A DNA stretch of 64,000 nt from Balanoglossus misakiensis (Eukaryota > Hemichordata), in NCBI GenBank assembly GCA_040954595.2, contig CM082598.2, positions 7,564,001-7,628,000 on the forward strand, read 5' to 3'. The translations under genes and the position numbers were made by a program. Numbering within the stretch: the stretch's first letter is position 1; the number at the start of each line of letters is the position of its first letter. Positions 24,401 through 33,600 of the stretch are shown here, piece after piece. The notes below the pieces were generated by a model, which had not been told where the DNA came from, did no database searches, and was given only the letters and a program-made list of their open reading frames with translations.

Positions 24401-27400
24401 AATTATATTCATTAAAAATCCATTTTTGTGGTTAAAGCTACTAGAAAGTTTATTTTCTTCAAATTTTTGCAATGTTACATGTTCAATTGTGACATCACAT
24501 TTTAGAAATCCATCTTCAAAGTTCAAAAATACTTCATTGGACTTAGTTTTTACACGCACGGCACCATGGGAAAATTACAAAATCTGTCGATTTCAAAAGT
24601 TTGTATCTCCAAAACTATGTACATAATCCTGATGAAATTTTCTGTGAAAACTGACATGTACCTGTTCTCTTAGTTTGTTAAATCATAGATCTATAAGTAC
24701 TTGTAGTATTACATTTAATCCAGCTTGAAAATCACAAAAAAATCACTTTTGACTGATTATGCTATGGGTGCTAGATAAGGTTGTTTAATCTCAAGGTTTT
24801 GTCAAATTCTCACGGCTATTCAAAAACTTTGTGACAAATATTGTTGAAAGTTGGTAAGCATTTAAATACATTATGAGATGTATTAATTCCACTATTAATT
24901 TGGCATGAGAATGAGTTATTGATAAATACATGCAGAATAAACATTACAACATATACACAATCCGGAAAAGGAACACACTAGTTCAGTACAATATAGTACA
25001 TTATATTATTCTTAGCGGCTCAAAAATACTGACGTTTAAACTGTTTGTACATGTTCTCTACTTCAGTTACATCTTTGACTGACCAGGCACGAAGCAAGGA
25101 GTCTTTTGGTTCTATGTCAATTTCTCTTAAGATAAATTTTGAGTCAATATTCGAAACATCTGCTCGTGTTGGCCATTTAAATGAATTTGTACCTGTTCGA
25201 GACAGAAAGGTTGTTGTGACATTTTGACTTCCATCAGGATTTAAGTTAATATCTTTGTTTTCACCTGCAAACCAACAATTTTCATAAGCTACAGCAATGT
25301 ACATTCCAGCTTGTAATTGTCTCTGTACACCAAATTTCTGTACTTTCCTTTTTCTTGTTCTTTTTGATGTCTTTTTGAAGTTTTTCTTGTTAAGTGCCTG
25401 TTCAGTCTCAACTTTCTTTTTTCTTAAAGTATCATTTATCTCTTTGACGAAGTCTGGTAATTCACTGTTGTTTGCATGCATTATAGTTTTTAAGTTCTCT
25501 GTCAGTTGCTTAACAGTGAGTTTTCGTCCACTGTCTTGCCACTTAGACAGCTTTTTATTTGGTAGACTATCTTTAAGGAGGGTTACTCTGTACATAATTT
25601 GGTCTTTAAGGGCCTTTGTTTGTTCGCTTAGTTTCATTTCTTGCAGCTTCCTATCTACCTCAGGCTCATCTTCCCAAACCCCCCACTTATGTACAATTCT
25701 CTGCTCTAACTGGTGTCTTTTCTGCTGTTTTCTCTGTTTCTGCTTTTGTTTTTTTTCCATTCTTGATTTCTGTAATTCAAGTCTCTTCTTAATAAGATCT
25801 TTACTGTGCATGTATTCTCTTTTTTTTCTTTTTGGTGCTTGCTTACGAGCTATCCGCAAATATTTCATTTTGATATGTTGTGGCAGCTTATGAAGATAAG
25901 CAGAAGTTTTATTACTGCTGAAACAAATGACACCAGCCTTGGCTACTCTACTCTTTTGTGGTGCATGTCTAATCTGTCTGTCAAGGTCAGAGAAATCACT
26001 TTCTGATCGTATATTTGTCAGTGGTGCACTTTGAACCTGCTCGCACAGAATCTCAGATGGTTGACTCTCTAGCCCACCAGGGAGTTGGTTACCAAGCTGC
26101 CTTTCAATAACAGGTAGCATTGACTTGCAAAATGTTTGCAATGCATCCAATGTTAGCAAATCAAAATGCGTGTCTCGTTCTGTTGGAAACAGACTGGAAT
26201 ACAATTCATCTTTAGTGATGGTTGTGTCTGACAAGTAGAAGGTTTCATTCAGTAGGGGTGTTGCATCTGATGAATTATCAGCTAGGCAAGTTTTCAATTC
26301 TAACCAATGAACATTCATGTCATAATAATGTATATCCTTTCTTTCTAACAGTCGCATTAGAGGACCAGTGATTAGTTTAGATATTATTCCAAGAGCTCTA
26401 CATTCGGCCATCACAATGGATTCATCCAAAATTGCTTGAACATGACATATCAACTTATTTGTTGACCCACAACACCCAGACTTCAAGAAGTCAGAAATAT
26501 GGTGTCTGTGATGATACACAGCAGCACCTTGATGAAAAGCAACATTGAATCTATTATGTTCAAATGCTATTAAATACTGATTTTCTTTCACTTCATTCAT
26601 ATATGGGGCAAAATCAGTGTAAACACCTGATTTTTGACAACCAGAGTCAGTGAAGCCTTTGCTGGTTTGATATAACAGCGCAAAACAGTGTGACTGATTA
26701 CCAAATGTTGACTTTTCTGTTTTCATCTGACTCCTGTGTTCATTTTCAAAGATTCCACATGCTGTGCTCACTGCTGTAGCCATGTTACTTAAAACAGGGA
26801 ATACCACATAGAAGATGGTTTACTTTTGTCATTTCCGATTTCTCATCATCACTTAATTTATCCCAGTTTTCCTCAATGACTGGTAATAAAGTTTCTCTCA
26901 GTTCTTCCAATTTGCTCTTGTATTTTCTATTTACAACATGACGATCACTCATAATGTTTTTACTACGAAGGAGGAGTTGTGCATATATAGATAATTTATC
27001 ATTATCATCCTCAGCAATGGCTTCACTGAGCTCCTGAAATGTTAGTATTGTAGCATTCATGTAGTCATCGGCACTGCCTCGCAAAAGTTCTTGAAATCCA
27101 AGAGATAGCGAGGATTTGTTTGGAAGTGTCACTTGCAGACCAGCATAGTCAATGAATTTCTTTCTTGTGCCATCACTATGGAGGGTATTGTATTTTTCCT
27201 GTTCTAATATTTCTGTAGCAGCTTGGGCCTGTGCAACAACCAGTGCTTCTACCTGCAACATTGATGTCAGTGATTTGCTTGGCAATCGTCCAACATCAAT
27301 GTTCAGGAGATTTTTGATTACAGATTTCACAACTGATGTGCAGTTATCCACTGAAACATTATGTGATAGCAGATCATAATAGATCTGTCTTATTGTATCT

Positions 27401-30400
27401 GTGTATTTTCCATTTTCAAATGTTTTTATCTGATTGTCACTCATCATCTCTGTTACTCTTTCATGCAGTTCCTGATTTTCATTTTCCAACTGCCTAACTT
27501 GATCCCTGGCTTCTCTTAATTCTATGGACTCTTGTTTATCTGCAGACTGGGCTTTCCTTTTCCAGTAACTTTTATTCTTTTGCAGATTAGTCTTTTCCTT
27601 TACTATTTGATCCAACTTTACTTTCAATTTCTCTGCTTCCTTTGTCATTAAATTCATATCACGTACTTGATCATCAATCACTTTCTTGTGTTCCATCTTT
27701 GATATTTTCTCATCTCTTCTTTTTAGTTTCTTTGTTACATTTCTTGGTGCTAATGATGCCAGTTTTTCTTTGAGTTGTCTGATATCAATGATCTTCTTAT
27801 TATACTTCAACTTCAGCTTATCTAGTTCTTTCACCTTCTCTAACACTTCCAGCTTCTCCTGAGCTAATTCTTCCATAGCTTCACCCAACATACTTATTTC
27901 TTGGTAACTGTCTATCAGACTGTTTGTCAAATTTCCCATCATCTTGTTTATATCTATGTTATCAGTGTCATGTTCACTTTCATGTTCAGTATTGTTACTG
28001 GTGTGTGATACACTGGCAGACACCTGATGCTGTGGCAGTTTGTATAGTTGGTTCACAAAACTCTCAAGTTCACTTTGATGATTATTCATTTTCAGTTTCA
28101 AGTATTTATCGTGGAATCTTGTCCACTGTCGAGTAATTGCAGCTGGACTAAGTGCTGTTTCTACTTTCAATGACATAAACTGTCTCAGCCATTTCAAGGC
28201 ATGATCCCAAGGAAGGTGGTGTGTGACAAGAACATTTCTCAATTCCAGTATATGCTTGATTTGAAGGTTAATAGTGTTGTCCTGGCTATCTGAGAAACTG
28301 CAAGTGAGCAAAACCTGCTTGGTGATATTATTCTCACTGAAAAAATCTGACAACTTCCTCTCTGCCTGGCCTGAAATAATGGTGCTGAGTATTCCGTCTT
28401 CATTTCCTTCTCTTTCACCTTTCTCTACTCTCTTCCTAACTTGCCTTGTTAAATTACTTATTTTTGCTGGCAAAATGATGTCAGGATCAAACAGTTTAAT
28501 GATGTGAGGTAAAGCCTGTTGAATATTAATTCAGGTTGCCTGCAGCCCATCGTGTAAACTTAGATACAGGTTGTAGGTCAGTGGAACCTCACAATTAATA
28601 TCAGCTAAAGTCTTCTGTCCTGTCACTAAGCTGTCGAGATTGTCCCTTATCTTAAGTAGTACTGTTTCCATATTTCTAATGGGGGAAAAATACAAGGTGA
28701 CTGAATTTTTAAATAATTCTATGTCACTGACTCAAAAACCTACTTAAAAAATGACCCCCAAATAAAAAATAAAATTTGTTCAGTACGAATTTATCCCAGG
28801 AGAGGGCTAAATACAATAAAAGAGAAATATGAACGAATGCAAAGGGGAAAAGCAAGACTTGACTGCTGACATGAGAAGGAAAAAAAATGCTGTCATGGCA
28901 ACAACGAGCTCGCTCACCAGCTGACACTTTTGTATGCATCAACGAAAATTTACTTCAAAGCTTAGAAAACACGTCTATTTTTATTATGCTTGCAAAATTA
29001 ATAGAAGATATGTCCCTCATAACAAGCTAAATTTGGTATCGCAACATAACAAAAAGTATCGTGTTGACATCAGTGCCGTAAATATAAAAATGACAGTTCA
29101 CCATTCACTCACACTACATGAAATGATAAACAAGTTTGAACTTTTTCATCGCCAAAAAATCCATTCAAATACAATCATGCTTTGAAATTTAGCATTTTAT
29201 GACCTGTAGATGCAAGTTTCTATCAAACTTTTCCGTGTTTTTCGTAATTCTGTACATTTACAGCATAGAAAATGCCGAGCGCAAAAAAAAAGATCGCGTC
29301 AACATGTTTGTTGATATCCCGTTCGGCCATCTTGACCTAGTTTCGGCGGGTAATTCCCCGCGACCTCACTGACACGGAAATTTATTGCCGGTAAAAAACG
29401 GTGAGCTCGTCAGTAAAATATCATTCCCCTAATTTTTAAAACAACATGAAATGATAAAAATCCTGGATATATGCGTTTATGAATTTTACATACCGTATTT
29501 ACGAAAGAAAAAACTTGACAAAACCTTTGACCCGCGCTGATGAATATATAGTAGCAGTGATTTCTTATGAAACTCATATCATATTATAGCTTGTTTTATT
29601 GGCTATAATTTGGTGTACTGTTGAAAGACTTTCAACGATTGGCTCATCCTTTGCTTTTCCGTTTTCCGTCCGCCACCCCTCACTTTTTAGGGCCATGCGC
29701 ACAAAAGACGGCACATTGGGGGTCATCGGCGATATTTTCCAGGGGGAGTACTACTCATGCATTAACCGTACAGAAGTTTTCACATGTTCTATTGAGAGAG
29801 AATGACTCCAGTGCTTCATTATTTAGCGTAAAATTATTATTGTACGACGCCAAAAAATTGAAAAACGGCGACTTTAAAATCTCCAAAAATTTACTGTGGG
29901 GGAGAGTTCGAACGGCCGCCATATTGGATTCTGTATGTATGTATGGATGGATGTATGGATGTATGTCCGTCCACATCAAAAACTTGAAAACCACTGCGTG
30001 TATCACCTTGATATTTGGTGTGCAGATGCAGGCTGGGCTGTAGATGGGAGTTTGTTCAAATGAAGTTGTCGTTGCCAAAATACACAAATTAGCTGGAAAA
30101 ATGTGAATTTAGTCAAAACTCAGTAACTCAAGAACTACTGGTCAGATTGCTTTGCGAAGTAGTGTGTATTTACTTTATTGAGTTGTTTATATACACTGCA
30201 AATTCCTGAATGATTACATAACTGGCTAAGTTTTAAAGAGGCCAGCTGTTCTATTTAGTGTATGTATAGTACATATGCTATTGGCAGCTTATGGGTCAGT
30301 CAGTGCTTGCCCATTGATCTCTTGCTATGTGTGTGTGTGTGTGTCTGTCTGTCTGTCTGTATATCGCCATGTACTCCGGTGTAGACTTTTTCTTGTGTAT

Positions 30401-31760
30401 TCCCTCAATGGGACCATTGTGTCCTTGACGCGATTTTTATTATGTTTGATACAAGAGACATTTTATATTAATGTACATGTGTATATGTAGTTAATGAACG
30501 TTCAACCATACACAATTTCCATCCCACTTGAATGATCTGAGCATAAAAACTCGCCTAAAATGAATAAATGATAGAGACCGATTATCGGCGTGTGTTTTTT
30601 TATCACTCTGGTGGCTACAAGCAGGGTTGAAGTTGTGTGTGGTGAAATATTGATTCACTATATATCCACATGTAGAATAACAGAAATGGTGTCATGTAGC
30701 AAACCTAATTCATGGAAAAGGGGCAGCGAGATAGACAAATTGTCCCTTTAAGGACACCTCTCTATTAAAGACACATTTTGTGCTCCCAGAGGTGTCCTTC
30801 CTAGGCAGGTTTCAATGTACTTCACATGTTAGTTGTACTCAACTACAGTCTGTATGGCAGGGCTCGAAATTAGCGGTAGTCCCGCGTCCACAGACTACCA
30901 ACTTTTCCCTGGGGCTACCAAAATCTGCGTAATGGTAGCCCCCGCGGACTACCAAAACTTTGCGTGTGCGATCGACGCGATGTTGATCGCTTTGACCTGA
31001 TCAACGCTCACACGCGTACACGGCCCGATCAAACCAGCACTCTACAGCGAGACTGTGACATTGTTATGCAAATTAAAATCCACAGTGCGTGCAGGAGAAT
31101 GTTTGATACAAACTTTCAATAAAAGTATCAATATCTGAACTGACTAATAACTGTAGTCTATTTTTAGTCTTGTTATGTCTCCTCCCCTGCTGATCACTGT
31201 GGTCGTTGTCATGGCGAATGTAAAAATTTGCATATAACCTCTGCGTATTAATAGGTCATCAAACTTTTGGGTGTCGCCCTTGTCTGGACATGTACATGCT
31301 ATTCTTATACAGGGTATGATCTGCATGCAGCCAGCCAGGTACTAGAAAAAAAATTCATGAGCACAAGTCAATCATGAAAAAAAATATTTTTATTTTTTTC
31401 TTATGAGATTGATGAAAAAAATATCCTTCACAGAAAAAAAATATCACTCTTCATTGAAAAGGTGTGCGGGCTACCAGACCTTGTCATGGGGCTACCAACT
31501 TCAGAAAATGGTAGGCCAAGTGGACTACCAGTGAAAAAAGTTAATTTCGAGCCCTGTATGGAATCATTTCCTGGTTTACATGGTGAGCTTTACAAAAACA
31601 GATAAACCACCAAAAAAAGTCAGGGCCATATGTAGAGAATGATCTTGAAACTCAGAATTTTACCATAATTACCTTGAATATCGTAAACTCTTCATATCGT
31701 CAAATAACTGCAATGCAGTACTCAGACCTTCAGAAATCATACCGTATTTCTCACCTGCTC
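12368..31760 (-). CDS. MED25: MED25, Mediator subunit 25 (partial gene, nine exons read)
   Basis: MED25 is a metazoan Mediator subunit that docks transcriptional activators in the nucleus. Nine minus-strand exons translate to recognisable MED25 pieces in the right order. VWA-domain exons are at 31673-31760, 22338-22458 and 21764-21917 (motifs EGLSTALQLFDD, LICNSPPYPLPS, HFSIISPRKLP). A Ser/Thr/Gln/Pro linker follows at 21031-17728. The start of the ACID domain (VWHGALEWQE) is at 17075-17158 and an ACID core exon (AMFRNSRTVEFQF) at 12368-12475. Phase is consistent across the first VWA junctions and from 17728 into 17158. Not found: the first exon(s) with the initiator Met, about 40 residues of ACID between 17075 and 12475, and the end of ACID. 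The gene hosts a nested intronless gene, several MITEs and a large satellite. Identification is confident; completeness is not. Confidence 0.88.
12446..16480. repeat. 122-bp tandem satellite, about 33 units, made from a MED25 splice-acceptor fragment
   Basis: Unit period is 122 bp (one unit of 120 bp near 15190). On the minus strand each unit contains intron sequence, a C-rich tract of variable length, a CAG/CAA site, and CAATCACTTGGTGCCACGTT plus ten further bases. That corresponds to the first 30 bases of the real ACID exon (12446-12475). The array runs straight into that exon and ends inside it at 12446. In nearly all units the acceptor CAG reads CAA. CAG survives in the real exon and in the units near 14555 and 15043. 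Seven consecutive units (about 15450-16210) share TTCATGTATCG-type variants, showing local homogenisation. The G/C run per unit varies, longest near 13700 and 15535. Confidence 0.95.
16481..17074. other. MED25 intron between ACID exon and satellite
   Basis: The next ACID piece (about 40 residues) should lie between 17075 and 12475, but no homologous frame was recognised. A minus-strand frame at about 16616-16755, with acceptor-like TTTAG (KKFHLGDKLYKSTVTWDLKL), is open but does not resemble MED25. Confidence 0.4.
17075..17158 (-). CDS. MED25: MED25 exon, start of the ACID domain
   Basis: Acceptor CAAGTTAG precedes 17158 and donor GTGTGT follows 17075. The 84-bp phase-0 exon reads TRQQQVDP, seven Gln, then KSVVWHGALEWQE. 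Vertebrate MED25 has LLAWSGVLEWQEK at the beginning of the ACID (activator-interacting) domain, so this is a clear match. The Gln run comes from a CAA repeat. Confidence 0.9.
17159..17727. other. MED25 intron with an unassigned minus-strand ORF
   Basis: The intron between the exons at 17728-17878 and 17075-17158. A minus-strand frame (17208-17540, 110 codons, containing CEDECQDAVEAP) is open but has no recognised family or splice support. It may be decayed repeat sequence. Confidence 0.4.
17728..17878 (-). CDS. MED25: MED25 exon, Asn/Thr/Gln linker before ACID
   Basis: Acceptor TTATCAG (a second, overlapping CAGCAG acceptor would start at 17875) and donor GTATGT after 17728. The open frame reads YAVNDANRSAVNTPTVPNVS, then GTNVVPTLTQPQVHVQNQSL. 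It ends on a codon boundary, which agrees with the phase-0 ACID exon that follows. Confidence 0.65.
18565..18748 (-). CDS. MED25: MED25 exon, Ala/Ser/Gln linker
   Basis: Acceptor TTTTAGACAG precedes 18748 and donor GTAGGT follows 18565. It is open in phase 0: ATSPPKMTSQHAPAAALKAT, then EGVMQMANASQFSK and NPINSQSRQKWP. It is linker-like and on the right strand and in the right place for MED25. It leaves one base, whereas the next exon as read needs two, so the local junctions are uncertain. Confidence 0.65.
19135..20070. mobile_element. 0.94-kb MITE with TACCGTATATTCTC ends
   Basis: TTTACCGTATATTCTCACAA at the left is mirrored by TTGTGAGAATATACGGTAAA at the right. Subterminal AAGCGCCAC / GTGGCGCTT blocks and further GCGCCA repeats lie inside each end. 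No transposase is visible. It is inserted in a MED25 intron, with its right end 22 bp from the exon at 20092. Confidence 0.85.
20092..20323 (-). CDS. MED25: MED25 exon, Ser/Pro/Gln linker
   Basis: Acceptor TTACTGCAG precedes 20323 and donor GTACAG follows 20092. With the G from the previous exon it reads GATPSHLSPGQPSQIGSPSP, then a Gln/Ser/Thr-rich stretch ending SSLPMRQFCPL. Composition matches the low-complexity linker between the VWA and ACID domains. The exon leaves two bases, which do not match the phase-0 start of the next recognised exon. A small exon is therefore missing or there is a one-base error. A 0.94-kb MITE ends only 22 bp beyond the donor. Confidence 0.75.
20356..20462. mobile_element. 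Fragment of the CTGTAAAAC MITE family
   Basis: Contains CTGTAAAACGGGAAATTTCT and GTGACAGGAAATGTTCGC, paralleling the left half of the element at 23048-23253. It appears to be one-ended. Confidence 0.45.
20582..20929. mobile_element. 348-bp TTAA MITE, AGGGACAAAGTC ends
   Basis: Ends AGGGACAAAGTCTCTC (from 20582) and its inverse GACTTTGTCCCT (to 20929), flanked by TTAA at 20578-20581 and 20930-20933. Internal arms are also inverted: a TTGATACAAGACACCG-like left arm and CAGTGTCTTGTATCAAAC on the right. A diverged full copy is at about 30410-30747 and a lone terminus at 23472. It lies in a MED25 intron. Confidence 0.85.
21031..21223 (-). CDS. MED25: MED25 exon, Ser/Thr-rich linker with a one-base slip
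   Basis: Acceptor TGTTTCAG precedes 21223 and donor GTAAAG follows 21031. The first part reads EKSVSSGDTKAVAIVKPTIM then a TTTTTT-Q tract, open to a TAG near 21088. The second part is open in a frame one base away (TVTMVTGPSSGM, then NPLNSTVGSSSP) and that frame joins the next exon correctly. The exon is one base too long for its flanking phases. The likely slip is around 21104-21116 (minus strand GCAAACAG). It may be an assembly indel or an allele-specific lesion. Confidence 0.75.
21764..21917 (-). CDS. MED25: MED25 exon, end of VWA domain (HFSIISPRKLP)
   Basis: Acceptor TTTCACAG precedes 21917 and donor GTAGGT follows 21764. In phase it reads RGVHFSIISPRKLPELQKLN, then about 31 more residues containing DPHHMILLKGYQLA. 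Vertebrate MED25 has RGIHFSIVSPRKLPALR and DPRHMVLVRGL in the same positions. It leaves one base (G), which completes Glu with the next exon. Confidence 0.93.
22338..22458 (-). CDS. MED25: MED25 exon, VWA domain (LICNSPPYPLPS)
   Basis: Acceptor TATACAG precedes 22458 and donor GTAAGT follows 22338. Joined to the AG left by the 31673 exon it reads S-TQEQKHCILICNSPPYPLPS and continues into INYSGLTAEQLAAMLGE. This corresponds to the MED25 segment with LLICNSPPYLLP, one of the best conserved strings of the family. The 121-bp exon ends on a codon boundary, compatible with the next exon. The intron upstream is about 9.2 kb and contains the nested gene at 25020-28671. Confidence 0.93.
22522..22599. 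mobile_element. Small TTAA/CCCTTTCACC repeat, copy 2
   Basis: Begins TTAACCCTTCCACCCC and contains TTGGACTGAACCATAGTG. It is a diverged relative of 12205-12279 and 31933-32015. The right terminal TTAA is degraded to GTAA. Confidence 0.5.
22896..23046. repeat. Imperfect palindrome (~50-bp arms)
   Basis: GAAGGTCAGAATGCTTTTGA near 22902 is mirrored by TCAAAAGCATTCTGACCTTC near 23022-23042, with further pairing (ACCAACTGC / GCAACTGGT). Likely a foldback MITE or its relic. Confidence 0.7.
23048..23253. mobile_element. ~0.2-kb MITE, TACTGTAAAAC ends
   Basis: Left end TACTGTAAAACTGATTATTT and right end GAAAATAACCCGTTTTACA form an inverted pair with internal TTTTCG/CGAAAA motifs. A partial relative is at 20356-20462. 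Confidence 0.65.
23583..24099 (-). mobile_element. Possible solo LTR
   Basis: On the minus strand the segment begins TGTTACGACACACCC and ends in TACTGTAACA, giving TGTTAC...GTAACA termini typical of LTRs. It is about 517 bp long. No target-site duplication is visible (a C-run abuts one side) and no internal retroelement genes are nearby, so the call is tentative. Confidence 0.35.
24100..25019. other. AT-rich intronic sequence
   Basis: Within the 9.2-kb MED25 intron. It starts with a C-run and is otherwise unique AT-rich sequence. It lies downstream of the nested gene; no AATAAA was recognised on the minus strand close after its stop. Confidence 0.4.
25020..26783 (-). pseudogene. Intronless gene nested in MED25, 3' part
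   Basis: It starts one base after the upstream stop (TAAC-ATG), at 26783, and is open for 587 codons to 25020. Visible features are a Cys/His-containing region (SGCCGSTNKLICH, about residues 100-115), a conserved-looking QLPGGLESQPS segment, and a very basic Lys/Arg/Gln helix (KKRLELQKSRMEKKQKQKQR). The C-terminal ~95-residue module contains YIAVAYENCWFAG and FKWPTRADV. From memory, similar C-terminal modules recur in repetitive, unnamed invertebrate proteins; that is recall, not a search. Removing one base at the junction would fuse it in frame to the upstream part (…CGIPCFK/MATAV…). Confidence 0.65.
26785..28671 (-). pseudogene. Intronless gene nested in MED25, 5' part (coiled coil), with in-frame TGA
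   Basis: The frame begins at an ATG at 28671 (METVLLKIRDNLDS), runs 46 codons to a TGA at 28533-28531, then stays open for about 580 codons to TAA at 26787-26785. The middle holds a long heptad-rich coiled coil (for example EEKLEVLEKVKELDKL-like stretches, roughly residues 250-400) rich in Lys and Glu. No catalytic motif was recognised. The reading frame is the only one long enough to be real, and the shadow frames on the plus strand are much shorter. With the downstream frame it forms one ~1,190-codon gene. The intronless build suggests a mobile-element protein or retrocopy. I do not recognise a named family. Confidence 0.6.
28672..30409. other. Intronic repeat-poor DNA, microsatellites near 29.94 kb
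   Basis: Upstream of the nested gene. A TATG/GGATG microsatellite lies at about 29937-29972. No TATA box or other promoter is convincing, and no terminal inverted repeats were found that would bracket 25020-28671 as a transposon. Confidence 0.4.
29940..30160 (+). repeat. Inverted dispersed repeat, copy 1
   Basis: Shares GATGGGAGTTTGTTCAAATG and neighbouring sequence, in inverse orientation, with 33490-33730. The two copies are about 3.3 kb apart. A weaker relative is at 63520-63660. Confidence 0.65.
30410..30747. mobile_element. Second copy of the 348-bp TTAA MITE
   Basis: Carries the same internal arms as 20582-20929 (GTTTGATACAAGAGACATTT, GATTCACTATATATCCACAT) and the right end TTGTCCCT followed by TTAA at 30748-30751. 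The left end is degraded. A (TG)n(TCTG)n microsatellite lies just outside at 30329-30360. Confidence 0.75.
30858..31556. mobile_element. hAT-like 699-bp non-autonomous element
   Basis: Ends CAGGGCTCGAAATTAGC and TTAATTTCGAGCCCTG are inverted. Exact TATGG repeats flank it (30853-30857 and 31557-31561). Subterminal GGTAGTCC / GGACTACCA and GGGGCTACCA blocks repeat at both ends. CAGGG termini are common in hAT elements, which usually make 8-bp duplications; only 5 bp are visible here. Confidence 0.7.
31673..31760 (-). CDS. MED25: MED25 exon, VWA domain (EGLSTALQLFDD)
   Basis: Acceptor GTTGTCAG precedes 31760 and donor GTAATT follows 31673. With one base from the upstream exon it reads GAGEKYGMISEGLSTALQLF and continues DDMKSLRYS. 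The EGLSTALQLFDD string matches the conserved VWA helix of MED25. It leaves two bases (AG) that join the next exon in phase to give Ser. The metal-site-like GGGGES of vertebrate MED25 appears here as G-AGEKYG. The 5' neighbour exon was not located. Confidence 0.85.
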
Positions 31761-31932
31761 CTGACAACAATCTGAAATACAACAACAATCATTTAACAAA
31801 AGGTGTATGTAAACAACGTCTACTCTGATTGTAGACAGATTTGACTAAACATTTTATGAAACATTTAAATTTAGGAACCTCTAATAAACGCAAGTGAGTC
31901 AAAGGTCAAAAAGAGCGGGTTTGTCTCTTTAA

Positions 31933-32015
31933 CCTTCATCCCCAGTTCCTTCTATACAAGTCGAACCTTTTAATGGAAATCGATGGGTTTGGACTGAACC
32001 TTGGTTGTGAAAGGG
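31933..32015. mobile_element. 83-bp TTAA MITE
   Basis: TTAA at 31929-31932 and 32016-32019 brackets an element beginning CCTTCATCCCC and ending GTTGTGAAAGGG, with the GGTTTGGACTGAACC core shared with 12205-12279 and 22522-22599. Confidence 0.65.
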
Positions 32016-32019
32016 TTAA

Positions 32020-32859
32020 TGGGCTTCCATAATTAGTGTTCTTTAAAATTAGAGGGTGGTACTTAGGGGTTATTACACTAAATTAGGTGAGAACAATAGA
32101 AAGTGGCTAATACAGGCTCTGCATGTATGATAATAATGACAATTACCCTTCTGCTTTAGAATCATCACCATTAAGCTATATTGATTGTATCCGCATCAGT
32201 TTATCATCTTTTGCTAATGCATAACACGACTGTTGTGTACTCTTTAAATGGAGGCTGATTAAATCGGTGTGACACCCATTTAAAATAACACTAAATAACG
32301 CAAAACTACAATGTGTGCGCGCAAATATTTTGTCACAGTTGCGTGACATGCGCGCAAAAAAAATCCATTGAAAGATAACAGCGGGCGAGGCTATCTGGGG
32401 CGCCTTGTCAAGGTTGGCCGGTCAGGCGCCCTGTACACATGTACGCGTACGCGCTCTTGTATGCTGTAGCAGGATGCACAGTGATGTACGTGCGGTAACC
32501 TAGGCCACAAACTTGACACGTGTCGGGGCTATAATTTATGCACACAGAAGCCATTAGATATAACAAAGCAAGTAGGGCTTCTGGGTCATTTTCCTTGATG
32601 ATGTAACACAAGAATTCCATACCTTGTCTGTACTAATGCGTATCGGGGAGGGGGGGGGGGACCACTTGCAACAAGATCTCTTTCATGATGTTTATGTACT
32701 TTATTCGCTACATTGTAAATTCTTTTTTTTGTGTTGGGCCATCTAGACATGAAGGGAGAACTCATTCAAGTCGATGTTTATCTGAAAGCCTACTTGTCTA
32801 TCGCTATTTTGTTGCACGTAATTCAAATACAATTTCACGAAAAAATTGTTGGCTCTTTA
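32020..32859. other. No gene recognised
   Basis: Should lie upstream of the first VWA exon read for MED25. The missing 5' MED25 exon(s) are not apparent here. A G-run (about 32648) is present. Confidence 0.4.
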
Positions 32860-33600
32860 TTCCATAATAATTCTGAAGAAGCCAATCCTATTAACTTACA
32901 ACTCAAATTTATAGAAATCAGCCATAGAGTGTTCACTTTCTGAGAAATATAATTTTTTATCAAAATTGGTAAATATACCCCCAAAATACAAGACATTGCC
33001 CCCACAAAACATTGACACATTCATCATAGGTTTTGTAAATCATCATGACAACTCACCATGGAACCTTCAAATCAAATTTCAAAGCAATGGAGTAGAGGGT
33101 TCTGAGAAAGAGTTTTGACCAAAAATGGCAAAAATCACCCCAAAAATATACACTATTGAATTCTACAAGTTGATTTGACAAACACACATCTCTATGCCTA
33201 CCAAATTTCAAAGCAATCTGACAAGTGGTTTTACAGAAAAAAAAAATGATCAAAAAGGCAAAATTTGCACCAAAATTATAAATTTGCAAATTTTGCAGCA
33301 ATTTAAACAAAGCTTTGATAACTCACATCACCTATATGAAGCACCATACTAAATTTCAAAGAAGTCAGATCATCAATTCCAGAAAAGTAGATTTTTTACC
33401 AAAAATGTGGAAAAAGACAAAAAAATGCATAAATTATAGAAAATTCAAACTATTAGTTCAAAACATACACAACTGTGTGAGGTTAATATTTATAAGGTAC
33501 ATGCATACTAATTTTCAAATCAATATGACCAGTGGTTGTTGAGTTTCTGAGTTTTGGCCAAATTTACGTTTTTCCCAACTAATTTGCATATTTTGGCAAT
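32860..33600. repeat. Degenerate tandem repeat, ~150-bp period
   Basis: AAATTTCAAAGCAATCTGAC-like phrases followed by TTTTGACCAAAAATGGCAAA-like phrases recur several times at roughly 150-bp spacing with strong divergence. It passes into the inverted dispersed repeat at 33490-33730. Confidence 0.55.

Noticed and set aside
25297-25893. Plus-strand ORF of 198 codons, Phe/Leu/Ser/Cys-rich
   Set aside because: It is the complement of the Lys/Arg/Gln-rich part of the nested minus-strand gene.
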